Assembly (NCBI RefSeq): GCF_001641695.1
Contig: NZ_LSEF01000090.1
Span: forward strand, 393,490 to 440,229
Origin: Bradyrhizobium neotropicale
GTDB taxonomy: Bacteria > Pseudomonadota > Alphaproteobacteria > Rhizobiales > Xanthobacteraceae
Direction of reading: 5' to 3'
Length of the DNA: 46,740 bases
Part shown: positions 24,025 through 32,802 of the stretch, piece by piece
Position numbering within the stretch: position 1 is the first letter of the stretch
How the letters are laid out: each line of letters opens with the position of its first letter
Translations under genes and position numbers: made by a program
The notes under the pieces: model-generated
The model's database searches: none
What the model was told of the DNA's origin: nothing
The model's input: the letters and a program-made list of their open reading frames with translations, nothing else

Positions 24025-25788
24025 TTACGCGGCGATTTTCCCGAGCCGGCTCATCTCCTGCGTCACCAGCTCACGGTAGGGCCCGTGACCCTGCATCAGG
24101 CGGTCGGGCGCGCCGTCCTCGATGATCTTGCCGGACTTCAGCACGACGACGCGATCGAAGTTGCGCAGTGTCGCGAGGCGATGCGCGATCGCAATTACGG
24201 TGCGGCCGCGCATCAGGCGCGTCAGCGCCTCGCGGATCGCCTCTTCCGATTCACTGTCGAGCGCCGCGGTCGCTTCGTCCAGCAGCAGGATCGGCGCGTC
24301 CTTGAGGAAAGCGCGCGCTATCGCGATGCGCTGCCGCTGGCCGCCGGACATCTTGACCCCGCGGTCGCCGACCATGGTGTCGAGCCCTTCCGGCAGGCTC
24401 TCGACGAAATCGCAGCGCGCCGCGATCGCCGCGCGCAGCACCTCGTCATCGGTTGCACTGGGCCGGCCATAGCGGATGTTCTCGCGAATGGACCGGTGGA
24501 ACAGCGAGATGTCCTGCGGCACCACGGAGATCGCTTCGCGCAGGCTCAGTTGCGTCACCATGGAGATATCCTGGCCGTCGACGGTCACGTTGCCCTCGTC
24601 GACATCATAGAAGCGCTGAAGCAGCGTGAACAGGGTCGACTTGCCGCCCCCGGACTGGCCGACGAGACCGACGCGCTGCCCAGGCTGCAGGCGCAGGCTG
24701 AACCGCTCAAATATCTTCTCGCCGCCGGGATAGCCGAAGGTGACGTTGTTGAATGCAATCGCGGCGCCGCTCTTGACCAGCGGCTCGGCCTCGGGATGAT
24801 CACGCAATTCATGCGGGATCAAAAGCGTCGCGATCGCCTCGGTCAGCCGCGCGACGTGCTGGGTGACGTCGACCAGCGCCACCGCGAGATCACGTGTCGC
24901 ATTCAGGATGGACAGGCCCAGCGTGCAGACCAGCACGACATCGCCGGTGGTCGCCTCGCCCTTCTGCCAGAGCGTGATTGCCCAGGCCATCAGCGCCACC
25001 GTCAGTGCGACGGTCACGCCGGCGTGAGTGAGCCGGAGCTTCTCCAGATAGCGCAAGCTGCGGCCGCGCGCGGTGAGTTCCCGATTGACGGTGGCATCGA
25101 AGCGCTCGTGCTCGTGACTGATGCCGCAGAAGGCCCGCACCAACGGCATGTTGCTGATGACATCGATCATCTCGCCGTCGACGACGGCGGCCTTGTCGGC
25201 GAAATCGTCGTGCAAGGGCTTGCCGGCCGCCGCCAGGCGGAACATCGCGATCACCATTCCGCCGGCGATCACGATCAGTCCCGCGGCCATATAAGGGCTC
25301 ACGGTTCCAATCAGCAGAATTGCCGCAACCGTAGCGATGCAGGGCGGCAACACGTTCCAGACGAACATGTTCTCGACGGTGAACACGGCGTTCGATGTTG
25401 CCGTGATGCGACTTGTGAGCATGCCCGGCATGCGATCGGAGAAGTAGCTCGGCGCATGTCCGGTCAGGTGACGAAAGATGTCACGTCGCAGATCCCCAGT
25501 GACGCGGACAAAGGTAAAGCTGGCTGTCCAGCTCGCGATCCGCCAGAGAAAGTTGTCCGCCGCGATCAGCGACATGAGTAAAATGAATGCCAGCCATACA
25601 CCACCGCCGTGCGACGGGCCCGCAGACAAGCTGTCGACCAACGATTTGACGCCATATTGCGTGCCTACAGAGCAGGCAACGGCGGCAACGACAGCGGTCA
25701 GGATCACCAGATGCGACGCAAGCCGGCGGCGAAGATAGCGCAAGACAAAGGCAAACGGCCTGCGCGCGTATCCAGAAAGGTGATCCAT
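24025..25788 (-). CDS. ABC exporter, fused membrane and ATPase domains
   Basis: A 587-residue half-transporter: six membrane helices in the first ~320 residues (type IV/MsbA-like exporter fold) and a C-terminal ATPase. Motifs: Walker A GQSGGGKST, Q-loop in VVPQDISLFH, signature MSGGQRQRIAIARA, Walker B ILLLDEATAALDSES, and a switch histidine in AIAHRLAT. It would export a lipid, peptide, polysaccharide precursor or drug, probably as a homodimer. It is first in the probable operon with the glucosidase, PRC-barrel and MFS genes. A near-EcfG promoter (25835-25860) lies about 47 nt upstream of its ATG. Confidence 0.9.
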   Translation of the reverse strand: MDHLSGYARRPFAFVLRYLRRRLASHLVILTAVVAAVACSVGTQYGVKSLVDSLSAGPSHGGGVWLAFILLMSLIAADNFLWRIASWTASFTFVRVTGDLRRDIFRHLTGHAPSYFSDRMPGMLTSRITATSNAVFTVENMFVWNVLPPCIATVAAILLIGTVSPYMAAGLIVIAGGMVIAMFRLAAAGKPLHDDFADKAAVVDGEMIDVISNMPLVRAFCGISHEHERFDATVNRELTARGRSLRYLEKLRLTHAGVTVALTVALMAWAITLWQKGEATTGDVVLVCTLGLSILNATRDLAVALVDVTQHVARLTEAIATLLIPHELRDHPEAEPLVKSGAAIAFNNVTFGYPGGEKIFERFSLRLQPGQRVGLVGQSGGGKSTLFTLLQRFYDVDEGNVTVDGQDISMVTQLSLREAISVVPQDISLFHRSIRENIRYGRPSATDDEVLRAAIAARCDFVESLPEGLDTMVGDRGVKMSGGQRQRIAIARAFLKDAPILLLDEATAALDSESEEAIREALTRLMRGRTVIAIAHRLATLRNFDRVVVLKSGKIIEDGAPDRLMQGHGPYRELVTQEMSRLGKIAA

Positions 25789-25834
25789 GTGACTGCAACC
25801 CCGTCGTGTTTTCGATTTTTCTACTGGTCGACTG

Positions 25835-25860
25835 AACTTCGGCCGGGCGGCCTCAGTTCC
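25835..25860 (-). promoter_or_regulatory. Possible EcfG-type promoter facing the ABC exporter operon
   Basis: On the minus strand: GGAAC (25860-25856), a 17-nt spacer, then AGTT (25838-25835). The -35 element is perfect and the -10 has one mismatch to CGTT. It would start transcription near 25828, about 40 nt before the ABC gene ATG. The score is modest. Confidence 0.4.
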
Positions 25861-25972
25861 CTCGCATGGCCATCACGACATGCGGATAAGGACGATCTGA
25901 GAAGAGGTCGTGGCAGCATCGAGACAACCAAGACGAACGCGCGACGTGTCCAATATGTAACGTTTGTTGAGG

Positions 25973-25997
25973 GGAACTTCGCAACTGCGGGAACGTT
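25973..25997 (+). promoter_or_regulatory. EcfG general-stress promoter ahead of the glycosyltransferase gene
   Basis: GGAAC (25973-25977), a 16-nt spacer, then CGTT (25994-25997): an exact match to the alphaproteobacterial sigma-EcfG consensus. Transcription should begin near 26004, giving a 5' leader of about 69 nt to the ATG at 26073. Confidence 0.75.
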
Positions 25998-26072
25998 CCC
26001 TTGGCTGGCATTGCCGGTGCCGAAAATGCTGGGGGCTTTCTACGTCCATGATCGCATAAAGGAGATGGTGAG

Positions 26073-27143
26073 ATGCGCATCGCGCAGGTAGCTCCGTTGA
26101 CGGAGGCTGTTCCACCCAAGCTGTATGGCGGCACCGAGCGGGTGGTGCATTGGTTGACGGAGGAGTTGGTGGCCCTCGGGCACGACGTGACGCTGTTCGC
26201 CAGCGGCGACTCGCAGACGTCGGGCAAGCTCGATGCGCTCTGGCCGAGGGCGCTTCGCCTCGACGGTTCCGTGCGCGATCCCAATGCTCTTCATATGGTG
26301 ATGCTTGAGCGCGTGCGGCAGAAATGTGACGACGAGGAGTTCGACTTCCTCCACTTCCATCTCGATTACTATCCGTGGTCGCTGTTCTATCGCCAACCGA
26401 CGCCCTTCGTCACCACGCTGCACGGCCGGCTCGATCTCCCCGAGCATCAGCCGGTCTTCAACACCTTCTCCAAGGTGCCCGTCATCTCGATCTCCAACGC
26501 ACAGCGGCGTCCGGTGCCGCAGGCGAACTGGGTAACGACGATTCACCATGGCCTGCCCGAGAACCTGCTGACGCCGACGCCGGCGAAGCAGGAATATCTC
26601 GCCGTGCTCGGCCGCATCGCGCCGGAAAAGGGCGTCGATCGCGCCATCAAGATCGCGACCCATTGCGGTATCCCGCTGAAGATCGCCGCCAAGGTCGATC
26701 GCGCTGATCAGGACTATTATGACGAGCTGATCCGCCCGATGATCGAGAACAATCCGCTGGTGGAGTTCATCGGCGAGATCAGCGATCACGAAAAGTCCGA
26801 GTTTCTAAGCGGCGCGCTCGGGCTGCTGCTGCCGATCGACTGGCCGGAGCCGTTCGGCCTCGTGATGATCGAAGCCATGGCCTGCGGAACGCCGATCGTC
26901 GCCTTCAATCGCGGCTCGGTGCCGGAGATCATCGACGAAGGCCTGACCGGATTTGTCGTCGAGGACGTCATCAGCGCGGCCGGCGTCGTCAAACGTCTTC
27001 CGCAGCTCGACCGCGCGGCAATCCGCAAGCGGTTCGAAACGCGCTTCACCGCGCGGCGGATGGCACTGGACTATCTTGCGGCGTATCGCAGCCTGGCTGA
27101 GACACAGGCGCCGCGGATCAAGCTGGTGAGCAGCGCGGAGTAG
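26073..27143 (+). CDS. GT4-family glycosyltransferase
   Basis: A 356-residue GT-B enzyme of family 4. The N-terminal Rossmann half starts MRIAQVAPLTEAVPPKLYGGTERV (donor-side loop GGTERVV). The C-terminal half carries the nucleotide-sugar motif PEPFGLVMIEAMACGTPIVAF (EX7E at about 268-276) and LGRIAPEKGVDRAI. It is cytoplasmic and retaining. AAGGAG lies 10 nt upstream of the ATG. The consensus EcfG promoter in front suggests stress-induced synthesis of a glucan, glycolipid or envelope sugar. The acceptor is unknown. Confidence 0.88.
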   Translation: MRIAQVAPLTEAVPPKLYGGTERVVHWLTEELVALGHDVTLFASGDSQTSGKLDALWPRALRLDGSVRDPNALHMVMLERVRQKCDDEEFDFLHFHLDYYPWSLFYRQPTPFVTTLHGRLDLPEHQPVFNTFSKVPVISISNAQRRPVPQANWVTTIHHGLPENLLTPTPAKQEYLAVLGRIAPEKGVDRAIKIATHCGIPLKIAAKVDRADQDYYDELIRPMIENNPLVEFIGEISDHEKSEFLSGALGLLLPIDWPEPFGLVMIEAMACGTPIVAFNRGSVPEIIDEGLTGFVVEDVISAAGVVKRLPQLDRAAIRKRFETRFTARRMALDYLAAYRSLAETQAPRIKLVSSAE

Positions 27144-27163
27144 CGGGGCCGATCTGTCGCGCG

Positions 27164-27268
27164 CCGTCATGCCCCGCGAAGGCGGGGCATCGAGTACGCC
27201 GCAGCCCGTCCGTATGCGTTACTGCCTCTGGAATACTGGATCGCCCGACTCAAGCCGGGCGATGACGG
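27164..27268. repeat. Mosaic intergenic palindromic repeat
   Basis: Bounded by CCGTCAT ... ATGACGG. It contains two tight hairpins: GCCCCGC-GAAG-GCGGGGC at 27171-27188 and TCGCCCG (27241-27247) with CGGGCGA (27256-27262). It lies between the convergent ends of the glycosyltransferase (27143) and the alkylsulfatase-like gene (27292), where hairpins could end both transcripts. It belongs to the same broad class as 242-323 and 5504-5600. Confidence 0.75.
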
Positions 27269-27291
27269 CGAGAGCATGGCGACGACCGTAC

Positions 27292-29226
27292 CTAGGTCAC
27301 CACCGCCCGCTTCGGCTCGACGATCTCGAACATACGCGGGAATTCATCCATCAATCCCATCAGTTCGGCGAGCCGCATCGGGTTGCCGGCGAGCTTGACC
27401 TTGCCGGCGGCCACCGCCTCCGGAAAGCTGGTCAGCTTGGCGATGACTTCGTCGAGGGTCGACCGTGCCAGCGTGAAGCTGGCATCCGCGTCTTCGGCCT
27501 GCACGCCTTCCGTATAGGTGAGCGCTGAGTTTTCCAGATTGAGCGCGAAGGTCTCGCCGGTGTCGGAGAAGCTCCAGTTCAACACGATGCGCTTGCCTTC
27601 CGCCTTCGGGCCGTTGAGACGGATGCCGAGGACGTCCCAGAGCTGCTCGGTGCGCAGCGCTGCGAGCGTCTCGCGCGGCATCGGCGGACGGGGCGGCACC
27701 TTCGGCATGCCCTGACGCAGTTCCTGGGCGCCGAACAGATAGGCATTGCGCCAGGTCGAACTCTCGGCGGCGTAGCCAAGCTGCTCGAGCGTATCAGCCA
27801 GCAGCGCGCGCGCCGCCGCGTTGTCCGGCTCGGCGAAGACGAGATGGCCGAGCGCCTGCGCCACGAAGCGGAACTCGCCCTTGTCAAAATCCTTGCGCGC
27901 CCGCGCGAGGATTGCATCGGCGCCGCCCATGTATTCGACGTATTTCCTGCCCTGCTCCACCGGCGGCAGCGGATCGAGATTGACCGGGTTGGCGTCGTAC
28001 CAGCCGAGATATTTTTGATAGATCGCCTTCACGTTGTGGCGGATGTGGCCGTAATAGCCGCGGCCGTGCCAGGCTCCTTCCAGGCTCTTCGGAAGCTGGA
28101 TCGTCTCGGCGATCTCGGCCGCCGTCAGGCCGTGGTTCATCAGGCGGATGGTCTGGTCGTGCGCGAATTTGTAGAGATCGCGCTGCTCGCGGATCATGGT
28201 GTCGATGCGCTCGCGCCCCCACACCGGCCAATGATGCTGGCCGCACATTGCCTCCGCCTTGCCGCCCCACAGTCGCAGCGCTTCGTTCAGATACTTTGAC
28301 CACGCCAGCGCGTCGCGCACATCGGCGCCGCGGAACGGCAGGAGATTGTGGAAGTTGTGGGTACAGTTCTCGGCGAGGTTCAGGACCTTGTAGCGCGGGA
28401 TGAAGAAATGCATCTCGGCCGGCGCTTCGCTGTTCGGCGCCATCTGGAATTCGAACTCGACGCCGTCGATGACGCGCGTGTCGCCGGTCGCCATGATCAA
28501 ATCGGTCGGGCGGAGTAGCGCGACCGCGCCCGCCGCGATCGACTTGCCGAGACCGCAATCGACCTGCCCGCGCGCCCCCTTGGCGAGGAGCGGGCCGAAC
28601 TGGTACTGCGCCCGGCGCAGCATCGCGGGACCCGCGATGATGTTCTCGGAGACGGCGTGCTCCATGAACAGGTTCGGCGCGATGATCGGCACGCGCCCCG
28701 TGGCAAGCGCGTCCTCCTCCAGCACGCCGCGCGCGCCGCCCCAGTGGTCGGTGTGAGTATGGGTGAAGATGACGGCTGCGACCGGCCGCGCGCCGCGATG
28801 CCTGAAGTACAGCTCGAGCGCGGCGCGCGCGCCCTCGATCGCGGTCAGCGTGTCGACCACGATGACGCCGCTGTCGCCTTCGATCAGCGTCATGTTGGCG
28901 ATGTCGAGCCCGCGCACCTGGTAGACGCCGGGCACGACCTCGAACAGGCCGTGCTGCATGTTGAGGCGCGATTGCCGCCACAGGCTCGGATTGACGGTCG
29001 GCGGCGCCTGTTCGGCGGAGAGGAAGCCATAGGGCTCGAGGCTCCAGACCGTCCGCCCTTGCGGATTGGTGATCGTCGCGTTCTCGATCGTGCCGAGGAA
29101 GCCCCGCGCGGCATCATCGAAATCCCGCGTGTCGGAAAACGGCAACGTAGCGAGCATAGTCTCGTTCTGCGCAACGACCGACGGCGACGCCTCCTTCGGC
29201 ATGTCGGTTGCTTCGATGCTGCTCAT
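27292..29226 (-). CDS. Alkylsulfatase-like metallo-beta-lactamase-fold hydrolase
   Basis: A 644-residue enzyme with the layout of SdsA1/BDS1 alkylsulfatases: an N-terminal metallo-beta-lactamase domain with zinc motif THTHTDHWGG (His156, His158, Asp160, His161), a central helical dimerisation domain (about 380-510), and a C-terminal SCP2-like lipid-binding domain (about 525-640). These enzymes cleave sulfate from alkyl sulfates such as SDS. No signal peptide is visible, unlike secreted SdsA1, so it may act in the cytoplasm. ATG 29226 has a strong GGGGAGGAG site. It is monocistronic or followed only by the repeat at 27164-27268. Confidence 0.87.
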   Translation of the reverse strand: MSSIEATDMPKEASPSVVAQNETMLATLPFSDTRDFDDAARGFLGTIENATITNPQGRTVWSLEPYGFLSAEQAPPTVNPSLWRQSRLNMQHGLFEVVPGVYQVRGLDIANMTLIEGDSGVIVVDTLTAIEGARAALELYFRHRGARPVAAVIFTHTHTDHWGGARGVLEEDALATGRVPIIAPNLFMEHAVSENIIAGPAMLRRAQYQFGPLLAKGARGQVDCGLGKSIAAGAVALLRPTDLIMATGDTRVIDGVEFEFQMAPNSEAPAEMHFFIPRYKVLNLAENCTHNFHNLLPFRGADVRDALAWSKYLNEALRLWGGKAEAMCGQHHWPVWGRERIDTMIREQRDLYKFAHDQTIRLMNHGLTAAEIAETIQLPKSLEGAWHGRGYYGHIRHNVKAIYQKYLGWYDANPVNLDPLPPVEQGRKYVEYMGGADAILARARKDFDKGEFRFVAQALGHLVFAEPDNAAARALLADTLEQLGYAAESSTWRNAYLFGAQELRQGMPKVPPRPPMPRETLAALRTEQLWDVLGIRLNGPKAEGKRIVLNWSFSDTGETFALNLENSALTYTEGVQAEDADASFTLARSTLDEVIAKLTSFPEAVAAGKVKLAGNPMRLAELMGLMDEFPRMFEIVEPKRAVVT

Positions 29227-29380
29227 AGGACTCCTCCCCGGCTCGTCTTGTTTGGGGCGTCATCTAACCGCATCTTGACTGCGGTTCCAACGGCCCCTCG
29301 TCTTCGCCGCTGCGAAAGCTGAAGGGCTCCATCGCAGATGAGGTCGGCTATAGGAAGCTGGGCCGGCCGCTGATTGCGGC

Positions 29381-30565
29381 TTAGGCAGCCAGCCCTTCGG
29401 CAACCGGTCGACCCGAGGCAGCGGTCGCATCCGGCATGCGTAGTTTCCGAGCTAGCACGTAGCTGCCACGGTTCTGCTTGGCCCGGTAGAGCGCCTTGTC
29501 GGAGCGGGACAACAGCGCTTCCGCGGTGCGGCCGTCCTCTGGCGCGACGGCAACGCCGACGCTCACGCCAAGCTCGACCGCTTGCCCGTCAACGTCATAC
29601 GGCGCGCCGATCGACTGCGCGATGCGCTGTGCCATCGTCTCCGCATCTGCCGCGGCGGCGACCGCGCGCTGCACCAGGACGAATTCATCGCCGCCCATCC
29701 GGATCACGAGATCCTCTTGCGCGGCCAGCGCCTTCAGCCGCCCAGCGACCTGCTTCAGCAAGGCGTCGCCGACAGGATGGCCGAACCTGTCGTTCGCCTC
29801 CTTGAAGCGATCGAGATCGAGCGCATGGACGGCAACCGCGCCGCCGGACGCAAGCATGTTGGGTAAATCCGCCGCCAGCGCCGAGCGGTTGAACACGCCG
29901 GTCATCGGGTCAAGGCGCGCAAGCTGCTCGAATTGCCGTTTCAGCGTGATTTGACCGACGGAGGCGTTGAAGCTGAGGCGCACCATCTCAAAACTCGCGA
30001 CCACATACATCACGATCAGAAGCCCGAGGCCGACATGACGGAGGTCGGGCTGCATGAAAGTCACGACAACGGCAGGCATGGCAATCGCGACGAGATCGAG
30101 GAACGCCGCCACCGGGCGCAACGACAACCGCGCCACCACGCCGGCACCGAACCCGAAGCCGATGCCGATTGCCATTACGGAGCAGACCGCATCGCCCAGC
30201 ACGATGCTGCGCGCGGCGAACGCGCCGAGGACGAGGGCCGTCACGATGGTGCCGGCCACGTAGCGCCTTTCCCAGATCGCGGCCTCGGCACGCCGAAGCT
30301 GCGGTGGACGGGCGAGGCGTCGCCGGAACGCGAAAATCCCGAGCAGGCGCACGATGGCGACCGTGACGCCGGCCGCAGTCAGGACAGCCGTCGCCATGTC
30401 GCCGGTCTCGAACGTCGTGATCGCGCCGACCATGGCCTGGCAGACACCGACGAGAATCGTTGGCGTCGTCGTGCCATGGAGGCCCGTGATCACCTCCATG
30501 TAGACGTCGTCGGAAATCGACGCCCGCCCGGATTCCATTCTGTTGAACAACATGCCAGCCCCCAT
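29381..30565 (-). CDS. Membrane-anchored diguanylate cyclase (GGDEF)
   Basis: A 394-residue protein: an N-terminal half with about six membrane helices (from ~30 to ~190; the family is not clear), then a GGDEF domain (about 210-375) with the catalytic loop RMGGDEF intact and LDLDRFKEANDRFGHPVGD. It should make cyclic di-GMP. The inhibitory RxxD site normally five residues before GGDEF is absent (AAQEDLVIRMGGDEF), so product feedback may be lost. No EAL domain is present. ATG 30565 or ATG 30553 could be the start. It lies 108 nt downstream of the TRAP transporter gene, possibly in the same transcript. Confidence 0.87.
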   Translation of the reverse strand: MGAGMLFNRMESGRASISDDVYMEVITGLHGTTTPTILVGVCQAMVGAITTFETGDMATAVLTAAGVTVAIVRLLGIFAFRRRLARPPQLRRAEAAIWERRYVAGTIVTALVLGAFAARSIVLGDAVCSVMAIGIGFGFGAGVVARLSLRPVAAFLDLVAIAMPAVVVTFMQPDLRHVGLGLLIVMYVVASFEMVRLSFNASVGQITLKRQFEQLARLDPMTGVFNRSALAADLPNMLASGGAVAVHALDLDRFKEANDRFGHPVGDALLKQVAGRLKALAAQEDLVIRMGGDEFVLVQRAVAAAADAETMAQRIAQSIGAPYDVDGQAVELGVSVGVAVAPEDGRTAEALLSRSDKALYRAKQNRGSYVLARKLRMPDATAASGRPVAEGLAA

Positions 30566-30673
30566 CCGCCGGCATGTTCCTACAGCGGCCCCGTAAAAAC
30601 GCAGCCCCGCGCAACGACGGCATTTGAACGTGCAAATTTACCGCGCGTTAGCCATATCGCGCGACTCCGCGCC

Positions 30674-32722
30674 CTACATCATGCCGAGCACGCGCGGCAG
30701 CCACAGTGTCAGCTCGGGCCAGTAGGTCACGACGATGAGGAAGCCGAGCATGGTGATCAGCCATGGCATCACGGCCCCCGCCAGATCGGTGATCCGCATT
30801 CGCGCGATCATCGATGCGACGTAGAGGTTCAACCCGACAGGGGGATGGCAGAGGCCGACCTCCATGTTGACGTCGATGACGATGCCGAAATGCACGAGGT
30901 CGATGCCGAGCTTCTTCGCCGCCGGAGCCAGGATCGGCGCCATGATCAGGATGATCGAGTTGGGCTCCATGAAGTTCCCAGCGAGCAGCAGCAGCACGTT
31001 GACCAGCGCCAGGAAGCCGACCCAGCCGAGGTTCTGCGCCGTGATCCAGTCGGCGAGCGTCGCCGGCAGGTTCTCGTTGGAGAGTACGAAGGAGAACAGC
31101 ACCGCGTTGGTGACGATGTAGAGCAGCATCGCGCTGGTGTTGGCGGCGCGCAGCAGCACCCGCGGCACGTCCTTCATCCCGATCGCCTTGTAGACGAACA
31201 CCGAGATGAAGAATGAGTAGACCGCGGCCATCGCCGCGGCCTCGGTCGCGGTGAACAGGCCGCTATAGATGCCGCCGATGATGATGACGACCAGCATCAA
31301 TCCCCAGATGCTCTCGCGGAAGGTGCGCACCGTCTCGCCCCAGCTCGCCTTGGGCAAGCGCGGATAGTCGCGCTTGCGCGCCAGCCACCAGGTCACGATG
31401 CACAGCATCGTGGTGAGCAGCATGCCGGGCAGAAGGCCCGCGACGAACAGCGCGCCGATCGAGGTGTTGGTGGAGACCGCGTAAACGATCTTCGGGATCG
31501 AGGGCAGCATCAGGATGCCGAGCGAGCCGGCGACGGTGATGATGCCGGCACCGAAGCGCATGGGGTAGCCGTGCCGGACCATTTCCGGCAGCACGATCGC
31601 GCCGATCGCGGCGACCGTCGCAACGCTCGAGCCGCAAACCAGCGCGAACATGGCGCAGGCGACGATGCCGGCAAGGCCGAGGCCGCCATGCCAGTGGCCG
31701 ATCAGCGAGGTCGCGAAGTTGATCATGCGCCGCGCGACGCCGCCATGGGTCAGGAAATTGCCCGCCAGGATGAAGAACGGGATCGCCATGATCTCGAAGC
31801 TCTCGATGCCCGTGAAGAGCTTCATCGAGACCGCCTCGATCGGCACCGTCGTCAGCGTGAACAGGAACGTCATCACGGTGAGGCCGAGCGCGATCGAGAC
31901 AGGGATGCCGGTCAGCATCAGGGCGATCAGCAGCGCGAAGACGGTCGCAGCGCGCATCCAGTGCGGCAGCACGATCACGCCGGACTTTTCGGCGAGGCAC
32001 AGCATGAAGATCAGGATCGGCGCGAGAATCAGGATCACGCCGAGCGGCGAGACCTTTCGTGCCGCAGCCCTTGTCGCGGCGCCGGCGGGCTGCGGATGCA
32101 GCGCGGGCGAGCCGTCGGCCTCCACGCCCTCGACATGGGTCTCGTCGTGATGCGGCAGCTCGCCGGTCCGGAAGTAGGACCAGGCGACCTGGAGGAAGCG
32201 GTAGCACATCAGGCCGGAGCCGAGCGGGATCGCTAGATAGACGATCCACATCGGTGCTTCCAGGTCGTTCGACTGCTGTCCGGTGTGGAACATCTCGCCG
32301 ACGAAGGAGGCGCCGAAGGCGGCGATCATGCCGGTGAAGATCGCGCCGCAGAGCAGTGCGAACAGGATCACCTGCTTGCGGGAATATTCGGGGAGACGGT
32401 TGACGAGCAGATCGACGCCGACATGGATGCCGGTGCGCACGCCATAGGCCGCGCCGAACTTCGCCATCCAGATGAACATGTAGATGCAGAGTTCCTGCGC
32501 CCAGGACAGGTCGAGCTCGGACAGGAAGGTGAACACGGCTTTCGACAACGCCGCGAGCCAGGTCAGCCCGTGCGCAGTGGCCCATCTCGAAAGCGCGATT
32601 GACTCGCCGGCGCCGTAGCGGTGCACCACCGCAACGAAGATCAGGCCCGTTGCAGCCGCAATGAGCGTCGCGATCAACCACTCCTCGAGGTGATCGAGCG
32701 CACGATTTAGCACGCGAAGCAA
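30674..32722 (-). CDS. dctQM: TRAP transporter membrane protein, fused DctQ-DctM
   Basis: A 682-residue protein combining the small (DctQ-like, residues 1-~200, four helices, e.g. WAQELCIYMFIWMAKFGAAYGVRTG) and large (DctM-like, from ~220, about 12 helices, e.g. IPFFILAGNFLTHGGVARR and the PPVGLNLYVAS end motif) permease subunits of a TRAP transporter. It imports an organic acid captured by the DctP protein, driven by Na+ or H+. The start is probably TTG 32722, supported by an AGGGGGG site 7 nt upstream. It follows dctP after 80 nt that hold a hairpin. Fused QM is a common TRAP variant. Confidence 0.9.
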   Translation of the reverse strand: MLRVLNRALDHLEEWLIATLIAAATGLIFVAVVHRYGAGESIALSRWATAHGLTWLAALSKAVFTFLSELDLSWAQELCIYMFIWMAKFGAAYGVRTGIHVGVDLLVNRLPEYSRKQVILFALLCGAIFTGMIAAFGASFVGEMFHTGQQSNDLEAPMWIVYLAIPLGSGLMCYRFLQVAWSYFRTGELPHHDETHVEGVEADGSPALHPQPAGAATRAAARKVSPLGVILILAPILIFMLCLAEKSGVIVLPHWMRAATVFALLIALMLTGIPVSIALGLTVMTFLFTLTTVPIEAVSMKLFTGIESFEIMAIPFFILAGNFLTHGGVARRMINFATSLIGHWHGGLGLAGIVACAMFALVCGSSVATVAAIGAIVLPEMVRHGYPMRFGAGIITVAGSLGILMLPSIPKIVYAVSTNTSIGALFVAGLLPGMLLTTMLCIVTWWLARKRDYPRLPKASWGETVRTFRESIWGLMLVVIIIGGIYSGLFTATEAAAMAAVYSFFISVFVYKAIGMKDVPRVLLRAANTSAMLLYIVTNAVLFSFVLSNENLPATLADWITAQNLGWVGFLALVNVLLLLAGNFMEPNSIILIMAPILAPAAKKLGIDLVHFGIVIDVNMEVGLCHPPVGLNLYVASMIARMRITDLAGAVMPWLITMLGFLIVVTYWPELTLWLPRVLGMM

Positions 32723-32746
32723 ATGAAGTCCCCCCTGTCAGAGCGA

Positions 32747-32778
32747 AACGGCCGGGAGTGCGCTCACTCCCGACCGTT
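32747..32778 (-). terminator. Hairpin between dctP and dctQM
   Basis: A 14-bp stem with one mismatch (32747-32760 with 32765-32778) and a 4-nt loop, in the dctP-dctQM gap. There is no long T-run on the minus strand. It may serve as a leaky terminator or mRNA-end protector that keeps the binding protein more abundant than the permease. Confidence 0.6.
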
Positions 32779-32802
32779 CTTGTTGTTCTACGCCAGGCCG
32801 CG

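Noticed and set aside
29227..29290. GGAAC followed by CGGTT on the minus strand ahead of the alkylsulfatase-like gene
   Set aside because: The spacer is about 13-14 nt, too short for an EcfG promoter; it is better seen as a short inverted repeat.
30566..30600. GGAAC on the minus strand ahead of the GGDEF gene as an EcfG promoter
   Set aside because: No CGTT or near match at 16-17 nt spacing.
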